Both the position numbers and the translations under genes were made by a program. From assembly GCA_944321825.1 (NCBI GenBank), contig CALUMU010000016.1:1-43793 (forward strand): DNA of 43,793 bases. Direction: 5' to 3'. Of the stretch, positions 26,756 through 35,285 are shown piece by piece. The number at the start of each line of letters is the position of its first letter. Position 1 is the first letter of the stretch. This stretch comes from Candidatus Amulumruptor caecigallinarius (GTDB lineage: Bacteria > Bacteroidota > Bacteroidia > Bacteroidales > Muribaculaceae). Below the pieces are notes generated by a model that searched no databases, was not told where the DNA came from, and worked only from the letters and a program-made list of their open reading frames with translations.

Positions 26756-28000
26756 ATGAAAATAGGCATACTTACATTTGCTAATGTCCCCAATTTCGGG
26801 GCAAATCTGCAGGCTCTCTCGACTGTGGAGTATCTGAAATCCCACGGACACGACCCGGTGTTGATAAAATGGGAGCCTGAAGATTTTTCAGCACGCTTTA
26901 CAGGGATGGAGCGTCAGCCGCAGCCAGCTGCACACTTCAGGTTTGTGCGCGAACATCTTCCGTGGACCTCCCTCTGCCGCGACGACCGCGAGATCTGCGA
27001 GGTTATAGAACGTGACGGTATCGAGGCGGTGATTATCGGCAGTGACGCGGTGTTGCAGTGTCCCTCTCTGTGGTCGAGGATAGATTTTCCCACAAAGAAA
27101 GTGTTCAGAATCAACAAAGTGACCTCCGAGCGTCTGTATCCCAATGCTTTCTGGGGTACTTTCCAGTCAGGGTTGAAGCGGCATATACCTATGGCCATAA
27201 TGTCTGCCTCGTCACAGAATTCGCCCTATAAGTCACATTCACGCAGGACTCTCAAGGCCATGGGGCGAAGCCTTGGCGGATTTGATTACATATCAGTCCG
27301 CGACCGCTGGACCCGCGACCTTGTCAGATATGTTTCCGCTGGAACCATCGACCCCTTAATAACGCCAGATCCTGTATTTGCCTTTAACTATAACTGCGAG
27401 GGGTTCATCCCGTCACGCCGGTCGATACTCGAACATTTCGGGTTGCCTGAACGTTATGCTCTCGTAAGTATGAAATGTGTGATGCTCGACCGCCCTGAGT
27501 GGATGGACGGGCTGAAAGCGAAAGCTGCCGAGGCAGGGCTGACGTGTGTGGCGCTGCCTATGCCTACAGGGGTGGACTTCAAGCATACATTTGACTACGA
27601 AATACCTACGCCGCTGTCGCCACTTGACTGGTATGCTCTTATCAAGTATGCCTCGGCATATATAGGCGAGAACATGCACCCGGTAGTGGTGGCGCTGCAC
27701 AATGCGGTCCCTACGTATTGTTTCGATACTTACGGCTCGCTCAGGTTTGCCCGCATGGTGGTCGATGAAAAGTCGAGCAAGATCCATGACATCATGGACG
27801 TATTCGGAGTGCTTGACCACAGAATCAATGCTTTGACACGGTTTTGGAGGTGTCCGTCGCCATCAGAGGTAATAGACAGCATACTATCGTTTGACCGCGA
27901 GGCATGCCAGCGCAAGGCTCGTGACTATTATGCTGCTTATGAGGCGATGATGGAGGAGATATTGAAAGTATTTGAAAACGATAAGTCATACAACAGATGA
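26756..28000 (+). CDS. Polysaccharide pyruvyl transferase family protein
   Basis: Members add a ketal-linked pyruvate from phosphoenolpyruvate to glycan sugars, giving a negative charge; some family members do other work. The 414-residue protein begins with the typical KIGILTFANVPNFGANLQ motif and later has IIGSDAVLQ and AYIGENMHPVV, as in the family. No membrane helix is visible. It overlaps the next gene by four bases (ATGA), so the two are likely translationally coupled. An FrhB-family gene in the same block fits a recurring association in glycan loci. Confidence 0.85.
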   Translation: MKIGILTFANVPNFGANLQALSTVEYLKSHGHDPVLIKWEPEDFSARFTGMERQPQPAAHFRFVREHLPWTSLCRDDREICEVIERDGIEAVIIGSDAVLQCPSLWSRIDFPTKKVFRINKVTSERLYPNAFWGTFQSGLKRHIPMAIMSASSQNSPYKSHSRRTLKAMGRSLGGFDYISVRDRWTRDLVRYVSAGTIDPLITPDPVFAFNYNCEGFIPSRRSILEHFGLPERYALVSMKCVMLDRPEWMDGLKAKAAEAGLTCVALPMPTGVDFKHTFDYEIPTPLSPLDWYALIKYASAYIGENMHPVVVALHNAVPTYCFDTYGSLRFARMVVDEKSSKIHDIMDVFGVLDHRINALTRFWRCPSPSEVIDSILSFDREACQRKARDYYAAYEAMMEEILKVFENDKSYNR

Positions 28001-29214
28001 AGATATTAGTAACCCTTCCTTGGATGCCATATCCGGCTTCTGACGGAGGAAAGCAGGGGTCGCTCAATATGTTGGTGGAGACCCAGCATGCCGCTGATGT
28101 CGTATTGGTGTTCCCGATATTCACTAAGGGCCAGTTGCAACATCTTGACACGCTCAAGGGTATGCTACCGAAGGTCAAGATACGCCCCTTTGCTTATTAT
28201 GATGATAAAGGGTCGAAGCGTTCGCTGTTTTTCCTCTACCGCCTTAACAGGCTTCTTGTCACGCGATGGCTCAAACAGCCTTTCGTGATGCAGACCATTT
28301 ATCAGGACGAATATCTCGACTATATCGACGGGATTATCTGCACAGAGAAGGTGGATGCTGTGCAAAATGAATACTACGAGCAGCTTGACCTGGTATATGC
28401 GCTCCCAAAGGGTGTGCGTAAAATATTCATACAGCACGAGATTCAATATGTCGCCAAGGAGCGATGGCTTGACAGCCTTCCGTCGGTCACTCCAGCTGAG
28501 CGGTATATGTGTGCTTCCATAAAGGCCCGCGAAATAGCCGCCCTTAACTCATATGACCAGATAATCACGATGACTGATGTAGACAGGGATATACTTGTGC
28601 GCGACGGAGTGAAAACTCCGATTGCAGCATCCCCGTCATTCATACCTTTTACTCCCGATGCAAACTTCAGGGTGGCGACTCCTGAGCATCTGTGTTTCGT
28701 AGGACCTTCGGGTCATACCCCCAATCTCAATGGTGTCAGCTGGTTTCTTGACAATGTATGGCCTAAAATCCTTGAAAAGCACCCGGATGTGCGTTTCCGC
28801 ATTATAGGCAAATGGGATCAGTCATTGGTAAAGGCTTTTTCGTCGCGCTACCGTAACCTCGATTTTCTCGGATTTGTCGATGACCTTGGCGAGTCGCTTA
28901 AAGGGCATATCATGATTGTACCGCTGCTTGTCGGTAGCGGCATACGCATGAAGATTCTTGAATCCGTCATCCATCATGCCCCGGTGGTGACGACATCGGT
29001 AGGAGTCGAAGGGCTTGAGTTTGCCAAGGACACAGAGTGCCTGATAGAAGACGAACCGGCAAAACTCGCTGAAGCGGTGTCGCGTCTGCTGACCTCGCCG
29101 GACTTGGCCGACTCTCTGGCTCATGCTTCCTACGATAAGCTGTGCAGGCTTTATTCGCCGGCTGCGGGAGCGCGTAAGCGTATAGACATTTATAATAGTC
29201 TCATACGTTCATAG
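27997..29214 (+). CDS. Glycosyltransferase, GT4-like (GT-B fold)
   Basis: The 405-residue protein has the two-domain GT-B layout. An N-terminal LPWMPYPASDGGKQGS loop binds acceptor or donor. A C-terminal FVGPSGHTPNLNGVSWF and PLLVGSGIRMKILE-x11-TTSVGVEGL segment forms the nucleotide-sugar site of GT4 retaining enzymes. It is likely a cytoplasmic or membrane-associated enzyme of repeat-unit assembly. The donor sugar is unknown. It overlaps the pyruvyl transferase gene by four bases and is five bases from the next gene. Confidence 0.87.
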   Translation: MKILVTLPWMPYPASDGGKQGSLNMLVETQHAADVVLVFPIFTKGQLQHLDTLKGMLPKVKIRPFAYYDDKGSKRSLFFLYRLNRLLVTRWLKQPFVMQTIYQDEYLDYIDGIICTEKVDAVQNEYYEQLDLVYALPKGVRKIFIQHEIQYVAKERWLDSLPSVTPAERYMCASIKAREIAALNSYDQIITMTDVDRDILVRDGVKTPIAASPSFIPFTPDANFRVATPEHLCFVGPSGHTPNLNGVSWFLDNVWPKILEKHPDVRFRIIGKWDQSLVKAFSSRYRNLDFLGFVDDLGESLKGHIMIVPLLVGSGIRMKILESVIHHAPVVTTSVGVEGLEFAKDTECLIEDEPAKLAEAVSRLLTSPDLADSLAHASYDKLCRLYSPAAGARKRIDIYNSLIRS

Positions 29215-29218
29215 CCCT

Positions 29219-30172
29219 ATGTCCTTTCCATTAGCTATCGTAGTGCCGGCCTATAAACTGCGCTTCTTCTCGCGTGTGCTTGATTCGCTGGCCGCGCAGA
29301 CCGACAAGCGGTTTACTCTCTATGTAGGTATCGATGGTGTGGATGCCGACTTCGAGTCCGTTGCTTCGCGCTATGCTGGCAGCATACCTATGGTGGTGCG
29401 CCGGTTTGACGACAACATGGGTGGCAGTGATCTGGTGGGGCAGTGGCATAGGTGCATAGAGATGATAGGTGAGGAGGAGTGGATATGGCTCTTCTCTGAC
29501 GATGACATGCTGGAATCCGGGTGCGTGGAGGCTTTCTACAGCCAACTTGACCGTGACAGCTCGTTTGATCTGTATCACTATGATGTGGATATAATAGACA
29601 GTGACGACCGTGTCGTCAAGTCGGCAAGCCGATTTCCTGCGGTTATGGATGCTCTCGATTTCCTCAAACGCAAAAATTCGGCATCAATCGACAGTTTTGT
29701 CGTGGAGTATGTTTTCCGCCGTGACACATTTGAGCGGCTCGGACGTTTCGTGCAGTTTGATATGGCCTGGGGAAGCGATATCGCTACATGGGCTAAACTT
29801 GGCCGTGAGAAGGGTATCGCCACCATACAGGGACCTCATGTGTTATGGCGATCGAGCGATGCCAATATCACCCCCAATACCGAGCGTTCAGGTCTCATCC
29901 GCAAACTGTCGATATACGCTGATTATATGACATGGTGCCGAGTGAATTTCCTGGCTTATGGAGATTGGATGGCATCTTACCATATGTTCCGCATGATATT
30001 CCATTACACTCCGTATCTTCGCAAACGTGAAGTCGAGGGTGCTATAGCACGTTTCTATGGCGCAAAACCTGAGTTGCGGTACGGTAGGCTTCAGAAATGG
30101 CTTATCATGTCCGTTTATCCTTTGTTGCGCCTGGTGCATACGCTCGTACATCTGAAAAGCGGGAAAGCGTGA
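29219..30172 (+). CDS. Glycosyltransferase, GT2 family
   Basis: The 317-residue protein has a GT-A fold typical of GT2: an N-terminal AIVVPAYK motif, then IWLFSDDDML with the metal-binding DxD near residue 92. The C-terminal part has a short hydrophobic helix that may hold it at the membrane. It is the last gene of the first block; a 159-base gap with a strong promoter follows. Donor and acceptor cannot be told from sequence. Confidence 0.86.
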   Translation: MSFPLAIVVPAYKLRFFSRVLDSLAAQTDKRFTLYVGIDGVDADFESVASRYAGSIPMVVRRFDDNMGGSDLVGQWHRCIEMIGEEEWIWLFSDDDMLESGCVEAFYSQLDRDSSFDLYHYDVDIIDSDDRVVKSASRFPAVMDALDFLKRKNSASIDSFVVEYVFRRDTFERLGRFVQFDMAWGSDIATWAKLGREKGIATIQGPHVLWRSSDANITPNTERSGLIRKLSIYADYMTWCRVNFLAYGDWMASYHMFRMIFHYTPYLRKREVEGAIARFYGAKPELRYGRLQKWLIMSVYPLLRLVHTLVHLKSGKA

Positions 30173-30210
30173 CATCGATGCTGCCATCGGCCATCGGCTG
30201 ACTTTCACTA

Positions 30211-30242
30211 TTTCATTTCATCAAATATTTTCGTTATATTTG
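30211..30242 (+). promoter_or_regulatory. Promoter of the heptose/second polysaccharide block
   Basis: TATATTTG (30235-30242) is an exact -7 match. TTTC (30211-30214), 20 bases upstream, is a one-mismatch -33. The region around the -7 box shares about 18 bases with the promoter at 20314-20321. The leader to the kinase ATG is about 80 bases. Confidence 0.65.
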
Positions 30243-30331
30243 CGTATTGAATGATGACAATCTGTATGTTTCCGATAGTAAGAGACGGTATAGAATAATC
30301 TCAACACATTTATTTTATAAAATCCCATATC

Positions 30332-31381
30332 ATGATTATACGCAGCAAAGCCCCCCTCCGGCTTGGACTTGCAGGCGGTGGAAGCGATGTCTCGCCATAT
30401 AGCGACATGTACGGCGGCTTGATTCTCAATGCGACTATCAACCTGTATGCCTACTGTACGATTGAAGAAACGGATGATAACCTGATAACCATTGCGAGCC
30501 ACGATTCGGGCTGCTTCAAGAGCTATCCGCTGGCGCGACAGATGGCTATCGACGGCGAAGCCTCGCTTATCAAGGGTGTGTATAACCGGGTGATGCGTGA
30601 TTACCCCGACATAGAGCCTCGCGGCTTCAAGATTACCACATACAACGATGCCCCGGCCGGTTCGGGTCTCGGCACGTCGTCGACCATGGTGGTGGGCATC
30701 CTCAAAGCGTTCGTCGAATGGCTTTCGCTGCCTCTGGGCGATTACGAGGTGTCACGTCTCGCTTACGAGATCGAGCGCAAGGACCTCGCTCTGAGCGGCG
30801 GCAAGCAGGACCAGTATGCGGCGGCTTTCGGCGGCTTCAATTACATGGAGTTCCTTAAGAACGACCTTGTGATAGTCAATCCGTTGAAAATCAAGCGGTG
30901 GATTGTCGACGAGCTTGAAGCATCGATGGTGTTGTATTTCACCGGGGCATCACGCTCCAGCGCGGCCATCATCGACGAGCAGCGCAAAAACACATCGTCG
31001 GGCAACTCGCAGGCCGTTGAGGCGATGCACCGTATCAAGCAGAGTGCCGTCGACATGAAGCTTGCCCTCCTTAAAGGAGACATGAAGGAGTTTGCACGAA
31101 TCCTCGGTCAGGCTTGGGAGGACAAGAAGAAGATGGCGGGAGCTATCAGCAACCCGATGATACAGCATGCGATGGATACCGCTATCGCTGCCGGAGCCAT
31201 ATCGGGCAAGGTCAGCGGAGCCGGAGGCGGAGGTTTCATCATGTTCGTTGTCGAACCTACACGCAAACCCGAAGTGGAGAAGGCCCTTTCGCAGCTTGAC
31301 GGATTCGTGATGCCGTTCCAGTTTTCCGACGGGGGAGCGCACTCGTGGAAGATTTATCCTACCGATAAGGTAATCAAATAA
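30332..31381 (+). CDS. hddA: D-glycero-D-manno-heptose 7-phosphate kinase (HddA-type)
   Basis: This GHMP-family kinase puts a phosphate on C1 of D-glycero-D-manno-heptose 7-phosphate, making the alpha-1,7-bisphosphate. The 349-residue protein has the family's N-terminal APLRLGLAGGGSD and the ATP loop PAGSGLGTSST (108-118), with a C-terminal KVSGAGGGGF motif. The name fits because gmhA, a HAD phosphatase and a nucleotidyltransferase follow immediately. Substrate specificity from sequence alone is not certain; some relatives act on fucose or other sugars. Confidence 0.88.
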   Translation: MIIRSKAPLRLGLAGGGSDVSPYSDMYGGLILNATINLYAYCTIEETDDNLITIASHDSGCFKSYPLARQMAIDGEASLIKGVYNRVMRDYPDIEPRGFKITTYNDAPAGSGLGTSSTMVVGILKAFVEWLSLPLGDYEVSRLAYEIERKDLALSGGKQDQYAAAFGGFNYMEFLKNDLVIVNPLKIKRWIVDELEASMVLYFTGASRSSAAIIDEQRKNTSSGNSQAVEAMHRIKQSAVDMKLALLKGDMKEFARILGQAWEDKKKMAGAISNPMIQHAMDTAIAAGAISGKVSGAGGGGFIMFVVEPTRKPEVEKALSQLDGFVMPFQFSDGGAHSWKIYPTDKVIK

Positions 31382-31415
31382 GCAATTAAACAATTAAACA
31401 ACACAGGGACACATC

Positions 31416-32063
31416 ATGAACAGCACTGATTATCTACGTCATCTCGACACGCTCATCAGGCGTTACCCCACTTTGGAGGGGTGCCGCAACGATATAGAAC
31501 ACGCATTCAACCTGATGCGTGACACATACAAGGCCGATGGCAAGCTGCTCGTGGCAGGAAATGGCGGCTCGGCTTCGGATGCCGAACACATTGTGGGCGA
31601 ACTGATGAAAGCTTTCGTACTGCCGCGAAAGATGACGCCGGAGGTGGCGGCACGTCTGTCGGACATAGACCCGGAGCTTGGCCCCGTGCTTGCCGAAAAC
31701 CTCCAGAGGGCTCTTCCGGCGATAGCTCTCGACGGCCATATAGCTTTGAGCACGGCGTACATGAACGATTGCGAACCGCTGCTATGCTTTGCCCAGCAGG
31801 TCAACGGTTACGGCCGTCCGGGCGATGTGTTCCTCGGCATCAGCACGTCGGGCAACAGTGCTAACATACTCTATGCCGTCACTATGGCAAAGGCTCGCGG
31901 CATGAAAGTAATCGGCCTCTCCGGTGCCAAGGAGTCGAAGTTGGCCAAGGCGGCGGATGTATGCATCCGTGTGCCTGAGACTGCGACTTTCAAGATACAG
32001 GAACTGCATCTGCCGGTGTACCACTGCCTGTGTCTGATGCTTGAAGAATATTTCTTCGGATAA
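31416..32063 (+). CDS. gmhA: Phosphoheptose isomerase (sedoheptulose 7-phosphate isomerase)
   Basis: GmhA turns sedoheptulose 7-phosphate into D-glycero-D-manno-heptose 7-phosphate, the first step to activated heptose. The 215-residue SIS-domain protein shows the sugar-phosphate loop GNGGSASDAEH (48-58), Glu61 or Glu62 nearby as a catalytic candidate, and a second SIS motif, GISTSGNSANILYA. Length is normal. It lies 34 bases after the kinase gene and 17 before the nucleotidyltransferase gene, forming a heptose operon. Confidence 0.93.
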   Translation: MNSTDYLRHLDTLIRRYPTLEGCRNDIEHAFNLMRDTYKADGKLLVAGNGGSASDAEHIVGELMKAFVLPRKMTPEVAARLSDIDPELGPVLAENLQRALPAIALDGHIALSTAYMNDCEPLLCFAQQVNGYGRPGDVFLGISTSGNSANILYAVTMAKARGMKVIGLSGAKESKLAKAADVCIRVPETATFKIQELHLPVYHCLCLMLEEYFFG

Positions 32064-32080
32064 TACATACAGCCTATTAT

Positions 32081-32797
32081 ATGGAAATAATAATACTTGC
32101 GGGCGGTCTCGGGACGCGTCTGCGCAGCGAAGTCAAGGATGTGCCCAAGTGCATGGCTCCCGTTGCCGGGAAGCCGTTCCTCTGGTATCTGCTTACATAT
32201 CTGAAGCGTTACCCTGTCAGCAGGGTGGTGCTTTCGGTAGGCTATCTGCGTGAAGTCATCAAGGACTGGATTGCTGAAAACGGCAGCCGGTTTCCTTACG
32301 AGATAGATTATGCCGTGGAGGAGGCGCCTCTCGGTACCGGCGGCGGCATACGTCTCGCCCTTGACAAGTGCCATGACGAGAATGTGTTGGTACTCAATGG
32401 CGACACTTTTTTCGATGTGGACCTTGACGGGTTCATGGCGGTGCACGAGAGCCGCCCGGCATCCATCTCCATCGCCATGAAGCCTATGCGTGACTTTGAC
32501 CGCTACGGGCGTGTCATGGTCGATGACGAAAGCGGCTGCATAGAGCGGTTCTGTGAGAAAGAACCGTGTGCCGAGGGGCTTATCAACGGCGGTGTGTATG
32601 CCATATCGCGCAAACGGCTCGACCTGACGGCTCTGCCTGAGAAATTCTCGTTTGAGAAGGAGGTGCTTGAGCCTGAGAGTGCGCGAGGCTGTGTGTACGG
32701 CTATGTTTCCGACGGTTATTTCATAGACATCGGCATCCCGGAGGACTATCATAAAGCCGACCGCGAATTTCCACACCTGTTTGATGAGCAGCTATGA
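32081..32797 (+). CDS. hddC: Heptose-1-phosphate nucleotidyltransferase (HddC-type)
   Basis: The enzyme joins a nucleotide to D,D-heptose 1-phosphate to make the activated sugar for glycosyltransferases. The 238-residue protein has the pyrophosphorylase signature [13 protein letters not shown] at the N-terminus, [12 protein letters not shown], and a [10 protein letters not shown] metal site near 105. By homology and its pairing with an HddA-type kinase the product is likely GDP-D-glycero-alpha-D-manno-heptose, but another nucleotide is possible. Its stop overlaps the next start by four bases. Confidence 0.85.
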   Translation: MEIIILAGGLGTRLRSEVKDVPKCMAPVAGKPFLWYLLTYLKRYPVSRVVLSVGYLREVIKDWIAENGSRFPYEIDYAVEEAPLGTGGGIRLALDKCHDENVLVLNGDTFFDVDLDGFMAVHESRPASISIAMKPMRDFDRYGRVMVDDESGCIERFCEKEPCAEGLINGGVYAISRKRLDLTALPEKFSFEKEVLEPESARGCVYGYVSDGYFIDIGIPEDYHKADREFPHLFDEQL

Positions 32798-33270
32798 CAC
32801 TTTCGGATATTGACATCACAGGTGTACAAACCTTGCTTCTTGACCGAGACGGAGTCATCAACCGTCTGCGCCATAACGACTATGTCAAATGCTGGGAGGA
32901 ATTTGAATTTCTCCCCGGAGTGATGGACGATTTGGCTCGTTTTGCTTCGTCTGTTCCCCGCATATTTATCGTTACCAACCAGCGCGGAGTAGGCAAGGGG
33001 TTGATGAGCGAGGCCGACCTCAATGATGTACACCGGCGCATGTGCGATGAAATCAGCCGACACGGCGGACGTATCGACGGCATATATTACTGCACGGCTC
33101 TCACCGATGCCGACCCTCGCCGCAAGCCGGGCAACGGCATGTTTCTTGACATACTCAGAGATTATCCCGATGTCGACCCTGCTACATGCCTGATGGTGGG
33201 CGACAGCGACAGCGACATGCAGTTTGCCGCCAACAGCGGCATCCGTGGTATAAAGGTAGATGCACGATAA
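32794..33270 (+). CDS. gmhB: HAD-IIIA phosphatase, GmhB-like
   Basis: It is expected to remove the 7-phosphate from heptose 1,7-bisphosphate, feeding the nucleotidyltransferase. The 158-residue HAD protein has the nucleophile motif LDRDGVIN (Asp17 and Asp19) and [12 protein letters not shown] near 130. The cysteine-rich zinc loop of E. coli GmhB is missing; the region reads [19 protein letters not shown], with one Cys. That suggests a metal-site variant, or a related HisB-like phosphatase doing this step. Four-base overlap with the previous gene supports coupled expression. Confidence 0.82.
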   Translation: MTLSDIDITGVQTLLLDRDGVINRLRHNDYVKCWEEFEFLPGVMDDLARFASSVPRIFIVTNQRGVGKGLMSEADLNDVHRRMCDEISRHGGRIDGIYYCTALTDADPRRKPGNGMFLDILRDYPDVDPATCLMVGDSDSDMQFAANSGIRGIKVDAR

Positions 33271-33298
33271 CATTTATAAGAATCCATCCCGATAGCCA

Positions 33299-34417
33299 AT
33301 GGCAAAGCCACGCATATTGTTTCTGACAGCCTATGTGCCCAACAAGGCTGCTGCAGGTGAAAAAAACACCATGATAATGCTCAACGACCTTGCGCAGGAT
33401 TATGATGTGGATTTGGTGTACTTCAAGTATGACCACGAGGCTCCGTATCAGCCCGAACGTGATAATGTCAAGGTGCTGGAGGTCATCCGTAATTCCACCA
33501 AGACCAAGCTGTTCGGCATTGCCAATTATCCTGTGTCGCATCCAGTGTTCTCCATACGTTTCAGTTGGGCGAAGCTGCACAGGCTGCGCCGCCTTATCAA
33601 GGGTAAGGATTACAGCGCAGTGATACTTAACCATAGTAATGTGTTTATCTATGGCCGTTATCTGTGTCCGGGCAAACCCAAACTGTTGCTGGCTCACGAT
33701 GTCATCATCCAGAGGGCGTTGCGCCAGTCGGGTAAATTGATGCAGATGGTGTGCCGGCGTTCGGAGGGTGGGGCTTTCCGTATACCTCATGCCCATGTCT
33801 ACTCTTTCTCGCAGAAAGATGTGGAGCTGATTAAAGACATATACCACATCCCTGCTGAGGTCAATCTTGACTACATCGACCCCGACATAGTCAACAAAGA
33901 GGTGACCGAAGTGGGCGACTATTACTTCATGTTCGGCGACTGGAAACGTAGCGAGAATCTTGACGGGGCGCGGTGGTTCATAGAGAATGTCGCTCCGATA
34001 GTCAAAACCCCGACCACTGTCAAGATTGTAGGGCGTGGCTTTCCGACGGAACTTGCCGAGAAGTCCCGAGGGCTTGTAAAGTTTGAAGTGCTCGGTTTTG
34101 TCGACGACCCCTACAAGATGCTCTCCGAGGCGCGTGCGCTCATCTCACCTTTGTTTCAGGGCGCGGGCATAAAGGTCAAGGTCATAGAGTCGCTTGCATG
34201 CGGCACTCCCGTGCTGGGTACCCCGATAGCTTTCGAGGGGCTGCCTGACGGTTTTGCCGACAGCATGATACTGTGTGACACTCCGCAGGATTATGTCGAT
34301 GCGATGGCTTCTGTTACTGCCGACGTGGCTTCTCGCCGCGACTTGAAGAAGAGATTTATACAAGAATATTCACGCGATAACATAAGGCAACGTCTTAACG
34401 ATATACTCGCAGATTGA
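33299..34417 (+). CDS. Glycosyltransferase, GT4-like
   Basis: The 372-residue GT-B protein begins RILFLTAYVPNKAAAGEKNT, a typical donor/acceptor loop. Its C-terminal half carries ISPLFQGAGIKVKVIESLACGTPVLGTPIAFEGLP, the GT4 nucleotide-sugar site, here quoted only as the region around residues 283-322. It lies 28 bases after the heptose operon and 6 before the next gene, so it probably uses a lipid-linked glycan of this locus as acceptor. Heptose donor use is possible but unproven. Confidence 0.86.
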   Translation: MAKPRILFLTAYVPNKAAAGEKNTMIMLNDLAQDYDVDLVYFKYDHEAPYQPERDNVKVLEVIRNSTKTKLFGIANYPVSHPVFSIRFSWAKLHRLRRLIKGKDYSAVILNHSNVFIYGRYLCPGKPKLLLAHDVIIQRALRQSGKLMQMVCRRSEGGAFRIPHAHVYSFSQKDVELIKDIYHIPAEVNLDYIDPDIVNKEVTEVGDYYFMFGDWKRSENLDGARWFIENVAPIVKTPTTVKIVGRGFPTELAEKSRGLVKFEVLGFVDDPYKMLSEARALISPLFQGAGIKVKVIESLACGTPVLGTPIAFEGLPDGFADSMILCDTPQDYVDAMASVTADVASRRDLKKRFIQEYSRDNIRQRLNDILAD

Positions 34418-34423
34418 AAAGTT

Positions 34424-35233
34424 ATGAGTAATCCAGTTATATCCGTCATCACAGTCGGTATGAACCATAAGAAGTTCATAAGTAATCTGTATCCGTCGCT
34501 ATATGGCGATGGACGGCCATCTATGGACTTCGAGGCCGTGTACGTTGATAATTGCTCGACTGACGGTAGCGTGGAATACCTTAAGCAAGAGTTTCCACAG
34601 GTGCGCGTCATAGTCAATGACCGTCTGCGAGGCTTCGGGGACAATAACAACATAGGGGCAATGGCAGCCAAAGGCGACTATCTTGCCATAATTAATCCTG
34701 ATATAGTGCTGCATAAAGGCGCATTGGACACGGCGGTAGAGTATCTTAAGCAACATGATGAAGTCGGTATCGTGGTGCCTAAGTTGCTTAATCCTGATGG
34801 TTCCCAACAGTTTTCTGTAAGGAGGTTTATTACCCCCCCCATATTGTTAAACCGTGTTAAAAACAAAGCTTCGGACGATTCACAGTCTGCTAAAACAGGA
34901 CTTTACTTATGCAAAGATTTAGACTATAACAACATACAACCAGTCAACTGGTCGCTTGGAGCGGCATTAGTGATTAAAACGTCGTTTTTTGCCCAGCTTG
35001 GAGGGTTTGACACGGACTTTTTCCTGTATATGGAAGACGAGGATTTGTGTCTGCGGTCTTGGCGGCACGGCCGTCCGGTCATCTATCATCCCGGAGCTGT
35101 AATGACACATAATCATCTACGTGCCAGCCGTAAAATCGGACGGAAATCATGGCTGCATGTCAAGAGCATGATGACATTCTTCCGTAAACATGGATTGAAC
35201 ATCCCCGACTTTGCGGCTCTGACGGCGCCATAA
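34424..35233 (+). CDS. Glycosyltransferase, GT2 family, with in-frame C8 tract
   Basis: The 269-residue GT-A protein resembles rhamnosyltransferase-like GT2 enzymes. VISVITVGMNHKKF opens the N-terminus, DNCSTDGS follows, INPDIVL near 93 is the metal site, and GGFDTDFFLYMEDEDLCLR near 195 is the acceptor-side motif. The sequence is noticeably more AT-rich than its neighbours. An eight-C run encodes Thr137-Pro-Pro139; a one-base slip would truncate the enzyme near its middle. It begins 6 bases after the previous gene. Confidence 0.88.
   Translation: MSNPVISVITVGMNHKKFISNLYPSLYGDGRPSMDFEAVYVDNCSTDGSVEYLKQEFPQVRVIVNDRLRGFGDNNNIGAMAAKGDYLAIINPDIVLHKGALDTAVEYLKQHDEVGIVVPKLLNPDGSQQFSVRRFITPPILLNRVKNKASDDSQSAKTGLYLCKDLDYNNIQPVNWSLGAALVIKTSFFAQLGGFDTDFFLYMEDEDLCLRSWRHGRPVIYHPGAVMTHNHLRASRKIGRKSWLHVKSMMTFFRKHGLNIPDFAALTAP
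34833..34840. repeat. C8 homopolymer in a GT2 glycosyltransferase gene
   Basis: The run sits in TA-C8-ATAT (34831-34844), identical to 25162-25175. The gene is in frame at this length. Confidence 0.95.
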
Positions 35234-35285
35234 ATCCATAGGAATATGGATGCCAGGTCATCAGTTGATAATAAAAACTCAGCTT

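Noticed and set aside
25465-26793. A 442-codon open frame antisense to the Wzy-like gene
   Set aside because: Histidine- and arginine-rich composition with no domain; it is a shadow of the membrane-protein gene.
30343-30355. C-rich run near the start of hddA as a fourth contingency tract
   Set aside because: It is only six Cs followed by T and CC, short enough to be ordinary coding sequence.
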